The notes below the pieces were generated by a model. It worked only from the letters and a program-made list of their open reading frames with translations. It was not told the origin of the DNA and did no database searches. This document shows, in pieces, positions 5,343 to 11,528 of a stretch of DNA of 11,528 nt. Both the position numbers and the translations under genes were made by a program. Within the stretch, counting starts at the first letter, position 1. Each line of letters opens with the position of its first letter. Origin of the DNA: an uncultured Collinsella sp. (lineage in GTDB: Bacteria > Actinomycetota > Coriobacteriia > Coriobacteriales > Coriobacteriaceae); assembly GCA_902494535.1 (NCBI GenBank), contig CABUTO010000048.1:1-11528 (forward strand). The letters run 5' to 3'.

Positions 5343-8000
5343 TTAGGCGCCGAGCGCGGTCTTAGCGGCCGCGAGGGCATCGGCGATGCCGGCAGCATTC
5401 TTGCCACCGGCCTGGGCCATGTTGGGACGACCGCCACCGCGACCGTCGACCAGACCCGCGATCTGCTTGATCACGTTACCGGCGTGGAAACCGGCCTTGA
5501 CGGCGTCATCAGAGCCGGCAGCGAGCAGGGCCGGAGTGCCCTTCTCAGTCACGCTGGCGACGACACAAGCGACAGGGCCGGCGACCTTCTGATGCACGGT
5601 ATCCCATACGTTGCGCAGGTCGGCAGCCTCAAGGCCCTGGAGCTCAGCGACAACGAGCTTATAGCCGTCGAGCTCGACGGCGCCCTCGATGGCGCTGGAG
5701 ATGGCGTCGGAGGAGCCACCGGTCAGAGCCTTTTTGAGCTTATTGGACGTCTCGCGCAGCTCGGCCTGCAGGTTCTCCACACGAGCGGGAACCTCATCCA
5801 CGCGGCACTTGAGCGCAGCGGCGGCGGCGTCAACGAGTGCCAGGCGGTCGGCCATATAGTCGAGGGCACCCTTAGAGGTCACGGCCTCGATACGGCGGAC
5901 ATTGGAGCCCGTGGAGGACTCGGAAATGATCTTGAACAGGCCGATCTCGGCGGTGTTGGCAGCGTGTGTGCCACCGCAGAGTTCGCGGGAGAACGGCTGG
6001 TCCTCAGCGCCCACGGAGACAACGCGGACGACGTCGCCATACTTCTCGCCAAACAGGGCGACAGCGCCGGCAGCCTTAGCCTCGTCGATGCCCATGACAC
6101 GGGTCACGACCGGCTTGGAAGCGAAGATCTGCTGGTTGACCAGGTCCTCGACAGCCTTGAGCTGCTCGGAGGACAGGGCCTCGAAGTGCGTAAAGTCAAA
6201 GCGCAGGTGCTCGGGCGTCACCAGCGAGCCGGCCTGGGAGACGTGCTCGCCCAGGACCTGCTTAAGGGCGGCGTCGAGCAGGTGCGTGGCGGTGTGGTTG
6301 CGGCGCAGGAAGCCACGGCGCTCGGCGTCGAGCGCGGCGGTCACGGTAGCACCGACGGCCAGCGTGCCCTCGGCAATGTGGGCGACGTGAGCATACAGGC
6401 CGTTGTGGTTCTTGGTATCGGAAACGGTCAGCGAAACGCCCTCGGCGGAAAGCTCGCCGGCATCGCCCTGCTGGCCACCCATCTCGGCATAGAACGGAGT
6501 GCGGTCGAGAACGACCTCGACGTCCTCGCCGGCGGCAGCGGACTCGACGGACTCGCCGTTGCGCACGATGGCAACAACCTTGGCGCCCTCGATCACATCG
6601 TTGTCATAGCCGTCGAACTCAGTCGCGGCGACCTTGTCGGAAAGCTCGACCCAAACGTCGTTGAAGCTGCCCCAGGCGTCGCCTTTGGCATTGGCGCGGG
6701 CGCGGGCCTTCTGGTCCTCCATGCAGGCAGTGAAGCCGTCCATATCGACATCGTGGCCAGCGGTGCCGGCGATCTCGACGGTCAGGTCGATGGGGAAACC
6801 AAAGGTGTCGTGCAGCTTAAAGGCAACGTCGCCCGGAAGCACAGCGCCCTCGGCAAGCGCTGCCAGGGCCTCGTCCAGGTAAACACGGCCGTTGTCGAGC
6901 GTCGTGGAGAAGCGCTCCTCCTCGGAGGCGACGATACCCTTGACGAGGGCGACGTTCTTGAGCAGCTCGGGATAAGCCTCGCCCATCTGAGCGTTGACTT
7001 CGTCGATGAACTTGGTCAGGAAGGCGCCCTCGATGCCCAGCAGGCGACCGTGGAACACGGCACGACGGAGCAGGCGGCGAAGGACGTACTCGCGACCCTC
7101 GTTACCGGGAAGGATGCCGTCCGAGATCATAAAGTCGACGGCACGGGAGTGGTCGGCGATGATACGCAGGGAGCGGCTGGCGCCGGAGTAATCGTCGGCG
7201 TCATAGGTCTTGCCGCTAATCTTCTCGCCCAGCTTGATGAGATGCTGCATCAAGTCGCCGTCGTAGTTGGCGGTCTTGTGCTGCATGATGGCGGCCATGC
7301 GCTCCAGGCCCATGCCCGTATCGAGGTTGCGGTGCGGCAGCTCCGGCATGGAGCCGTCCTCCTGGCGATCATACTGGGTAAAGACGAGGTTCCAGAACTC
7401 CAGGAAGCGGTCGCAGTCGCAGCCGGGCTTGCAGTCGGGACTACCGCAGCCGACCTCCTCGCCCATGTCAAAGTAGATCTCGGAGCAGGGACCGCAGGGG
7501 CCAGTGGGGCCAGCGGCCCAGAAGTTGTCGTCCTCGCCCAGGCGGGAGATGTGGTCCTCGGCAACGCCCAGAGAACGCCACACGTCGTGGGTCTCGTCGT
7601 CCTCGGTAAAGACGGTAAAGTACAGGCGGTCGAGCGGCAGCTTGAACTCCTTGGTGATGAGCTCAAAGGCCCAGGCGCAAGCCTGCTGCTTGGAGACGCC
7701 GCCAAAGGAGAAGTCGCCGAGCATCTCGAAGAAGGACAGGTGACGGCCGTCCTCGCCGATGCAATCGATGTCGTTGGTGCGGACGCACTTCTGGCAGGAG
7801 ATAGCGCCGATCTCCTTCATGGTCTTCTTGCCCTGGTAGTACTCCTTAAACTGGTTCATGCCGGCGTTGGCAAGCAGCAGCGAAGGATCGTCGGGGACGA
7901 GGGACGAAGAAGGATAGAGCTTAAGACCGCGCTCCTCAAAGAAGTTGAGGAACTTGGAGCGAATCTCGGCCGTAGTCATTGACGGGTAGTCAGCACTCAT
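5343..8000 (-). CDS. alaS: Alanine--tRNA ligase
   Basis: An 885-residue class II aminoacyl-tRNA synthetase that charges tRNA-Ala in the cytoplasm. The catalytic domain occupies about 1-270 (R-S-K-F-L-N-F-F at the N-terminus; G-P-T-G-P-C-G-P-C-S-E-I-Y around 164-176). The tRNA-recognition region follows to about 460. The editing domain carries H-x-x-x-H at H569/H573 and C-G-G-T-H at C675/H679, the usual zinc ligands for removing mischarged Ser or Gly. A coiled coil (about 720-760) precedes the DHHA1-type C-terminal domain with G-G-G-R-P-N (855-860). An insertion at 185-196 has four Cys (185, 190, 194, 196), probably another metal site. I chose the start M-S-A-D-Y-P at 8000 for its GAGGAG 8-9 bases upstream; an in-frame ATG at 8090 lies within the preceding terminator and has no family similarity. 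It is the first gene of the unit reaching to 1324. Confidence 0.98.
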   Translation of the reverse strand: MSADYPSMTTAEIRSKFLNFFEERGLKLYPSSSLVPDDPSLLLANAGMNQFKEYYQGKKTMKEIGAISCQKCVRTNDIDCIGEDGRHLSFFEMLGDFSFGGVSKQQACAWAFELITKEFKLPLDRLYFTVFTEDDETHDVWRSLGVAEDHISRLGEDDNFWAAGPTGPCGPCSEIYFDMGEEVGCGSPDCKPGCDCDRFLEFWNLVFTQYDRQEDGSMPELPHRNLDTGMGLERMAAIMQHKTANYDGDLMQHLIKLGEKISGKTYDADDYSGASRSLRIIADHSRAVDFMISDGILPGNEGREYVLRRLLRRAVFHGRLLGIEGAFLTKFIDEVNAQMGEAYPELLKNVALVKGIVASEEERFSTTLDNGRVYLDEALAALAEGAVLPGDVAFKLHDTFGFPIDLTVEIAGTAGHDVDMDGFTACMEDQKARARANAKGDAWGSFNDVWVELSDKVAATEFDGYDNDVIEGAKVVAIVRNGESVESAAAGEDVEVVLDRTPFYAEMGGQQGDAGELSAEGVSLTVSDTKNHNGLYAHVAHIAEGTLAVGATVTAALDAERRGFLRRNHTATHLLDAALKQVLGEHVSQAGSLVTPEHLRFDFTHFEALSSEQLKAVEDLVNQQIFASKPVVTRVMGIDEAKAAGAVALFGEKYGDVVRVVSVGAEDQPFSRELCGGTHAANTAEIGLFKIISESSTGSNVRRIEAVTSKGALDYMADRLALVDAAAAALKCRVDEVPARVENLQAELRETSNKLKKALTGGSSDAISSAIEGAVELDGYKLVVAELQGLEAADLRNVWDTVHQKVAGPVACVVASVTEKGTPALLAAGSDDAVKAGFHAGNVIKQIAGLVDGRGGGRPNMAQAGGKNAAGIADALAAAKTALGA

Positions 8001-8046
8001 AGAGGGAATCTCCTCGGTTTCACATCGAAACAGTTCAAACGTAACG

Positions 8047-8074
8047 ATATTACCATCCCACCGCGCAAGTGCAA
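8047..8074 (-). promoter_or_regulatory. Possible alaS promoter
   Basis: A promoter is needed here because a terminator lies just upstream. The best match on the minus strand is TTGCAC (8069-8074) and TAATAT (8047-8052) with a 16-base spacer. Both boxes are only partial matches, and the -35 overlaps the terminator U-run. A short 5-bp hairpin (8017-8021 with 8027-8031) lies directly before the alaS ribosome-binding site. Confidence 0.3.
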
Positions 8075-8102
8075 AAAAGAGGGCCGGCACAATGCCGGCC
8101 CT
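8073..8102 (-). terminator. Intrinsic terminator of the sigma-B operon
   Basis: On the minus strand a perfect 10-bp GC-rich stem (8093-8102 with 8080-8089) encloses a 3-base loop and is followed by TCTTTTTT (8073-8079 region). It lies about 50 bases after the stop of the AI-2E-family gene and separates that operon from alaS. Confidence 0.93.
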
Positions 8103-8152
8103 TCAGCGAAATTGCATGTTAGCGCGTATGAATATTAATCCGAATTACCCCG

Positions 8153-9562
8153 CTAGTTGTCATCATCGTCCATGGAGCCGTCGATGCCGGTTTTGGTGTC
8201 GTCATCCGTGTTGGAATCGTCATCCTTAGCGAAGGGGTTCTTGAAGAAGCCCGTCGCATCGGGCTGCAGACCAGAGAGCTTGATCCAGGGATTATCGAGA
8301 TCGGGCTTGGGCATGGCCTTGGCCTCGGGCGCAGTCTCGTTGCCGATGAGCTCGGACTCGTAGATGAAGGTGTCGTCGCCGAGCGCGTCGTAGGCGGCGA
8401 CCGGGTTGCCATCGGCATCGCGGTACGGCGTGCCCTTAAACACGGCGCCGTCATAGGCCACAAGCTGTCGGCCGGTCTCATTCTCGAAGTAGTACACGAA
8501 GATACCCTTGAGGGCCGCACAAAGCGGGATGGCAATAATCATGCCGATGGGGCCCATGAGTGCCGAGCCAATAACGAGCGCCGTGAGGCTCATGATGGGA
8601 TGCACCTGCACCGAGCTCTGCATGACCTTGGGCGAAATGACGTTATCGGTGACGTTTTGCGCGACCATCGTCACGATGAGCGTCCATAACGCCAACATGG
8701 GGCTGAACATGAAACCGAGCACCGTGGCGATTGCTGCGCTCACCCAGGGACCGACGACCGGAACCAAATGCATGATGCCGGTAAAGATAGCCATGAGCGC
8801 CGCATACGGATGGCCGATGATCATAAAACCGATAAAGGCGAGGAAACCACCGCAGATGGACGTCACGACCATACCGCGCATGTAGCCGCCGACAGAGCGA
8901 GAAAGGATGGCGACCATAAAGCGGTACGAGGTCTCCTTCTCCTGACCGATGATGGTGCAAATCTCGTGGTGCATGCGAGGGTAGTCGCAGGCCATCCAGT
9001 AGGCAAGCACCAGGCCAAGGAAGATAACGAACAGCTGCGAGGCCGTATTGGTGATGAGTGGGAACACACCACGACCAAGCTCGGCGGCAATCTGAGACAC
9101 ATACCTCGATGCCACGGCAACCAGCGACGAAAGATTATCGTCCAAATACTCCTTGAGCGGCGTGTTGTTGAGCGTCTTTGCATGCGAGATCATCTCGTTG
9201 AGATCGCCACCTGCAACACGAAGCTGCTCGGGCAGGCGGCTCAGGACTTCCATGATCTGACCAAAGAGAATCGGCGACAAGATACAAACGACACCGACGA
9301 GCACGGCAACAACAACAATAAGCGCGATAAGCGAACCGATGCCGCGATTCACGCCATGGTGCTCGAGCCAGTTGGTGATCGGGGACATCACAAAGGCAAT
9401 GATGGAGCCGACGGCAAGAAACTCAATAACCGGCGCCAGGATGCCCATAAGGTTAAAGATGACAGCGGCGATGACAATGCAGCCGACAACAGCCCAAATG
9501 CGCAGCGTCAGAATGCGAGTGTCGCGCAGCACGCGATCGGTTTGTTGGGGGTGTTCACTCAT
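8153..9562 (-). CDS. AI-2E/PerM-family membrane transport protein with acidic C-terminal tail
   Basis: A 469-residue polytopic membrane protein. Hydrophobic segments lie at about 21-45, 45-60, 76-98, 168-190, 228-249, 252-285, 286-305 and 323-356, fitting the eight-helix layout of this family. The family signature D-N-V-I-S-P (306-311), H-P-I-M-S-L (321-326) and G-P-I-G (337-340) is clear. Members include TqsA (autoinducer-2 export) and Na+/H+ antiporters, so the substrate cannot be inferred from homology. A C-terminal extension of about 110 residues (360-469) is probably cytoplasmic and ends in an Asp-rich stretch. The start overlaps the sigB stop as ATGA (4 bases), indicating translational coupling with the sigma factor. 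It is the last gene before the terminator, so it is likely co-expressed with the stress regulators. Confidence 0.9.
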   Translation of the reverse strand: MSEHPQQTDRVLRDTRILTLRIWAVVGCIVIAAVIFNLMGILAPVIEFLAVGSIIAFVMSPITNWLEHHGVNRGIGSLIALIVVVAVLVGVVCILSPILFGQIMEVLSRLPEQLRVAGGDLNEMISHAKTLNNTPLKEYLDDNLSSLVAVASRYVSQIAAELGRGVFPLITNTASQLFVIFLGLVLAYWMACDYPRMHHEICTIIGQEKETSYRFMVAILSRSVGGYMRGMVVTSICGGFLAFIGFMIIGHPYAALMAIFTGIMHLVPVVGPWVSAAIATVLGFMFSPMLALWTLIVTMVAQNVTDNVISPKVMQSSVQVHPIMSLTALVIGSALMGPIGMIIAIPLCAALKGIFVYYFENETGRQLVAYDGAVFKGTPYRDADGNPVAAYDALGDDTFIYESELIGNETAPEAKAMPKPDLDNPWIKLSGLQPDATGFFKNPFAKDDDSNTDDDTKTGIDGSMDDDDN

Positions 9563-10350
9563 GAACGAATCATCACTCCGTCGGGGTCGATCTTGTCCTG
9601 AATCTTCTTAAGCGTGCGGCGCAGCAGACGCGAAACCTGCACCTGAGAAATACCAAGCTTCTTGGCGATCTCGATCTGGGTCATGCCCTTCACAAAGCGC
9701 AGCTCGATCACCTCGCGCTCGCGCGGCGAGAAATCACGGATGGCTTCCTCGATCACTAGGCGGTCATCGGTAAAGTCGAGCTCGTTGTCGTCGTCGGCGT
9801 AACGGTCGAGAATCGAGGGGGCATCGTCGGAATCGGACGCACCAGGAGCCTCGATGGGCACCGAGGTATAGGCCGAAGACGATTCCATAGCCTCGAGGAC
9901 CTCATCGACAGTCACATCTAGATACTCAGCGATCTCCTCAACCTTGGGCGAACGCTGCAGCTCGTTGGTAAGTTTGTCAGTAGCTTGGTTGACCTTGGCC
10001 GAGAGCTCCTGCAGACGACGAGGTACGCGCACGCTCCAGCCCTTGTCGCGAAAATGGCGTTTGATCTCGCCCAGGATAGTGGGTGTTGCAAACGTCGTGA
10101 ACTCGAGCCCGCGCTCGGGGTCAAAGCGGTCGATAGCCTTGAGCAAACCCAGATAGCCGACCTGCATGAGGTCGTCGAGCGGCTCGCCGCGATTCTTAAA
10201 TTTGTTGGCAAGAAACCTTACCAGGTTCATATGGGACATGACGAGCTGCTCGCGCGCGTCCGGATCACCGGTTTCTTTGTAGCGACGAAACAGCTCGCGG
10301 GTTTTCTCCTTGTCCCAAGCGGTCTTGCCGCTCCGGGAACGTTCGGTCAT
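9559..10350 (-). CDS. sigB: RNA polymerase sigma factor, SigB/SigF/SigG family
   Basis: A 263-residue group 3 sigma-70 factor. Region 2 covers about 30-100 (N-L-V-R-F-L-A, D-L-M-Q-V-G-Y-L-G-L-L, F-T-T-F-A-T-P-T-I-L-G-E-I-K-R). Region 3 follows (W-S-V-R-V-P-R-R at 105-112, then R-S-P-K-V-E-E-I-A-E-Y-L-D-V at 133-146, nearly identical to Bacillus SigB). Region 4 is at about 200-255, with the helix-turn-helix M-T-Q-I-E-I-A-K-K-L-G-I-S-Q-V-Q-V-S-R (223-241). SigB-type factors direct general stress genes, SigF types sporulation or stress; no sporulation genes are visible here, so a stress role is the better guess. The start is one base after the stop of the RsbW-like gene (TAATATG), the arrangement expected for an anti-sigma/sigma pair. 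Confidence 0.94.
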   Translation of the reverse strand: MTERSRSGKTAWDKEKTRELFRRYKETGDPDAREQLVMSHMNLVRFLANKFKNRGEPLDDLMQVGYLGLLKAIDRFDPERGLEFTTFATPTILGEIKRHFRDKGWSVRVPRRLQELSAKVNQATDKLTNELQRSPKVEEIAEYLDVTVDEVLEAMESSSAYTSVPIEAPGASDSDDAPSILDRYADDDNELDFTDDRLVIEEAIRDFSPREREVIELRFVKGMTQIEIAKKLGISQVQVSRLLRRTLKKIQDKIDPDGVMIRS

Positions 10351-10351
10351 A

Positions 10352-10729
10352 TTAGATATCCGCCTTGAGGTCGAGGGAAAGCGTCAGGGGCGCCGTAGTC
10401 TTTTCGTAGGAGTCGCACACGCTCGCGAGGATGAGCTCGGCATACACCGCAGCCTGGTCGTCTTCATCGACCGTAGCCTGGTCGCCAAAGGTAATAGTCA
10501 TGCCAACGTGGGTCTCATCGACATCGAATTTGATGGTGATGTCATCGCAGTCGACCGCGGTGCAACCAAAGATGAAAGCCTCCTCAGCAGCCATGCGGAT
10601 GTCCTCGATGCGATCGACAGACATAGAGCACAGGGCACCAACGTTGGCTGCCGTCATGCGCACAAGGCGAGCGAGACGCGGGTCACCGGCAACGGTCAGC
10701 GTGATAGGGCAGGTTGCTTCGCTACTCAT
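10352..10729 (-). CDS. RsbW-like anti-sigma homologue with degenerate ATP site
   Basis: A 125-residue protein placed directly before sigB. Its middle matches the RsbW/SpoIIAB HATPase fold: R-I-E-D-I-R-M-A-A-E-E-A (40-51) aligns with the B. subtilis RsbW segment that leads into the N-box. The N-box should then read E-A-C-T-N but reads E-A-F-I-F, so the Mg-ATP Asn is Phe54. The following D-E-G box is replaced by F-G-D (81-83), and the G-G-L-G-L box by A-V-Y-A-E near residues 94-98. It is also about 35 residues shorter than RsbW. It is therefore unlikely to bind ATP or phosphorylate an RsbV partner, but could still bind the sigma factor. The start at 10729 has GAGGAG 7 bases upstream and overlaps the DUF948 stop by 8 bases; an ATG 36 codons earlier lies inside that gene and adds an Arg/Pro-rich leader without family similarity. 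Assignment is by eye and context. Confidence 0.62.
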   Translation of the reverse strand: MSSEATCPITLTVAGDPRLARLVRMTAANVGALCSMSVDRIEDIRMAAEEAFIFGCTAVDCDDITIKFDVDETHVGMTITFGDQATVDEDDQAAVYAELILASVCDSYEKTTAPLTLSLDLKADI

Positions 10730-11309
10730 CGCAGGACTCCTCAGAGGTCTCGGCGGGCGTATAGGTGTAATACTGAGCCGGCTTGGATACAGACTTCTGA
10801 CCATCATCGTCGCCCGCGGCGGCCTCGTCCTCGCCAATTAGGATGCGCTCGGTAGGCTGCTCGGCCTCCGCAGCGGCAGCGGCGAGCTTGCGATCGGCGT
10901 CGGCTGCAGGAGCCTTCACCTTATTGAAGAGCTTCTGCACAGCACCGGCGGCAGAGTCGGTCACGCTCGACACAGCATTGCTGGCCTCGGCCATGCTGCC
11001 CGTAACCTCGGAAATGTCGCGAACCACGGCTTCGACCTCTACGAGATTGGAGGTAAAGGCATCAACTGCCGTCTTGCTCGACTTAAGCAGCGGCTCCATC
11101 TGGGCAAGCGCCGGCGTAAGCTCATCGACAGCGCCATCGAGCTTTGCCACCACAGGCTGAGCCTCGGCGATGGTGTTGTTGAGGTCGTTCACGGTCTTAT
11201 CGAGCGAGTCGACAACATTGCGGGTCTTGCGCAGGGTAAGCGCGAGCTCAGCGATGGCCCACACGCCGGCAACGGCGAGCAGCAGCAGGGCGATTTGAAT
11301 GGGACTCAT
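10722..11309 (-). CDS. DUF948-type membrane-anchored coiled-coil protein
   Basis: A 195-residue protein with one N-terminal transmembrane helix (about 4-25, I-A-L-L-L-L-A-V-A-G-V), then a long amphipathic, probably coiled-coil region (about 27-130) with repeated V-D-x-L and N-D-L-N-N-T motifs, and a C-terminal tail rich in Ala, Glu and Asp (about 132-195). This matches DUF948 proteins such as Bacillus YtxG, a general stress protein whose operon is sigma-B dependent. Molecular function is unknown. It is the first gene of the sigma-B operon, with a strong GGGAGG ribosome-binding site 5-6 bases upstream, and its 3' end overlaps the RsbW-like gene by 8 bases. It occupies the place that rsbV has in Bacillus, but has no STAS-domain features. 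Confidence 0.75.
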   Translation of the reverse strand: MSPIQIALLLLAVAGVWAIAELALTLRKTRNVVDSLDKTVNDLNNTIAEAQPVVAKLDGAVDELTPALAQMEPLLKSSKTAVDAFTSNLVEVEAVVRDISEVTGSMAEASNAVSSVTDSAAGAVQKLFNKVKAPAADADRKLAAAAAEAEQPTERILIGEDEAAAGDDDGQKSVSKPAQYYTYTPAETSEESCDE

Positions 11310-11349
11310 ACAAGCCTCCCGGAAGAATCGAAATACAGACGCTTTTCAT

Positions 11350-11367
11350 GGTACCCCAAAGGGGACC
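11350..11367. promoter_or_regulatory. Short inverted repeat in the sigma-B operon promoter region
   Basis: GGT-A-CCCC-AAA-GGGG-ACC forms a 7-bp stem with one unpaired A and a 3-base loop. It overlaps the candidate GGGTAC element and could be an operator or merely chance. Confidence 0.3.
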
Positions 11368-11375
11368 GAACATGC
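11351..11375 (-). promoter_or_regulatory. Candidate sigma-B-type promoter of the DUF948-sigB operon
   Basis: On the minus strand GGGTAC (11351-11356) lies 14 bases after GCATG (11371-11375). This fits the form GNNTN-N14-16-GGGTAY recalled for actinobacterial sigma-B and resembles the Bacillus GGGTAT -10. The predicted transcript start is about 35 bases before the DUF948 start codon. The -35 consensus is loose, so the evidence rests on the -10 and position. Confidence 0.38.
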
Positions 11376-11408
11376 CAAGAGCAGCAACGTGGGACAAAAT
11401 TATCAGCA

Positions 11409-11434
11409 GGGGGGTGCGGACGATTTCTTGGACC
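11409..11434. repeat. Probable terminal inverted repeat of the IS3-family element
   Basis: A G-run followed by TGCGGACGATTTCTTGGACC lies 5 bases beyond the transposase stop. Its position and G/C-rich tip fit the terminal repeat of an IS150-like element, but the matching copy is outside the window, so the exact end is not proven. Confidence 0.4.
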
Positions 11435-11438
11435 GCGC

Positions 11439-11528
11439 CTAGGCGTATCCAAGCTTCCTGCGGTACTCCATCGGGCTGAGCCACCCGAGGGACTTCTTGA
11501 TCCGCTCCTCACGATAGTATACGAGGTA
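11439..11528 (-). mobile_element. IS3-family transposase, C-terminal 29 codons (cut by window edge)
   Basis: The minus-strand frame reads Y-L-V-Y-Y-R-E-E-R-I-K-K-S-L-G-W-L-S, then S-P-M-E-Y-R, and stops at TAG (11439-11441). This is the conserved C-terminus of the DDE integrase (OrfB) of IS3/IS150-group elements, where Y-N-x-x-R-x-x-x-x-L-x-x-x-S-P-x-x-Y-R is typical. The frame is open to the window edge, so the rest of the element lies to the right; whether it is complete is unknown. It lies about 130 bases upstream of the sigma-B operon and reads toward it. Confidence 0.88.

Noticed and set aside
5484..7982. An 832-codon open frame on the plus strand opposite alaS
   Set aside because: It mirrors alaS codon by codon, is low in complexity (Gly, Val, Leu, Asp), shows no family motif, and is expected from strong GC bias at third positions of the real gene.
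8001..8072. A T-box or other riboswitch before alaS
   Set aside because: Only about 72 bases separate the terminator from the start codon, too short for a T-box, and no T-box sequence or antiterminator is visible; only a 5-bp hairpin is present.
8153..9562. Calling the membrane protein an autoinducer-2 exporter
   Set aside because: The family name is historical; members move different substrates, and no quorum-sensing gene lies nearby.
9559..10350. Calling the sigma factor a sporulation SigF or SigG
   Set aside because: The neighbours are not spoIIAA/spoIIAB or spoIIG genes, and the region 3 sequence is closest to Bacillus SigB as I recall it; no sporulation context is visible.
11248..11484. 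A 78-codon minus-strand frame between the transposase and the DUF948 gene
   Set aside because: It overlaps both the transposase end and the DUF948 start in another frame and shows no family features.

Overview
The window looks like a piece of chromosome from a high-GC, anaerobic gut actinobacterium of the Coriobacteriia, most likely Collinsella or a close relative. This rests on overall GC, protein flavour and gene order (alaS-ruvX-mltG-yqeG-aroK-aroB-like-M24 peptidase); no search was run. Every gene I can support is on the minus strand, so transcription runs from right to left, and the region is almost fully coding. No tRNA, rRNA, CRISPR array or prophage is visible.

Layout, in order of transcription. 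(1) At the right edge lie the last 29 codons of an IS3-family transposase (11439-11528) and its probable terminal inverted repeat. (2) Next comes a tight four-gene operon, 11309 to 8153: a DUF948 membrane-anchored coiled-coil protein, a small RsbW-like anti-sigma homologue that seems to have lost its ATP site, a SigB/SigF-type sigma factor, and an AI-2E/PerM-family membrane protein. The genes overlap or are one base apart, and a strong intrinsic terminator at 8073-8102 closes the unit. A GGGTAC element upstream could be a sigma-B-type autoregulatory promoter. (3) A second, housekeeping unit runs from 8000 to 1324: alaS, ruvX, mltG, yqeG, aroK and an AroB-like gene, with gaps of 17 bases or less or short overlaps. 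(4) A 132-base gap holding a nested stem-loop separates this from an M24-family Xaa-Pro-type peptidase (1191 to 61). (5) The left edge is a 60-base non-coding stretch with striking homopolymer runs.

The housekeeping unit covers alanyl-tRNA charging, RuvX/YqgF RNA processing, peptidoglycan chain-length control, a YqeG HAD phosphatase and shikimate phosphorylation. Two proteins are odd. The AroB-like protein keeps the size and scattered landmarks of 3-dehydroquinate synthase but has lost essentially all NAD- and metal-binding residues, although it is translationally coupled to an intact shikimate kinase. The RsbW-like protein beside SigB lacks the N-box Asn and both glycine-rich ATP boxes, and no RsbV-type antagonist gene is visible beside it. 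This points to a non-canonical, phosphorylation-independent way of controlling sigma-B. These two degenerate enzyme folds, plus the structured RNA before the peptidase gene, are the most unusual items here; the rest is ordinary core genome.
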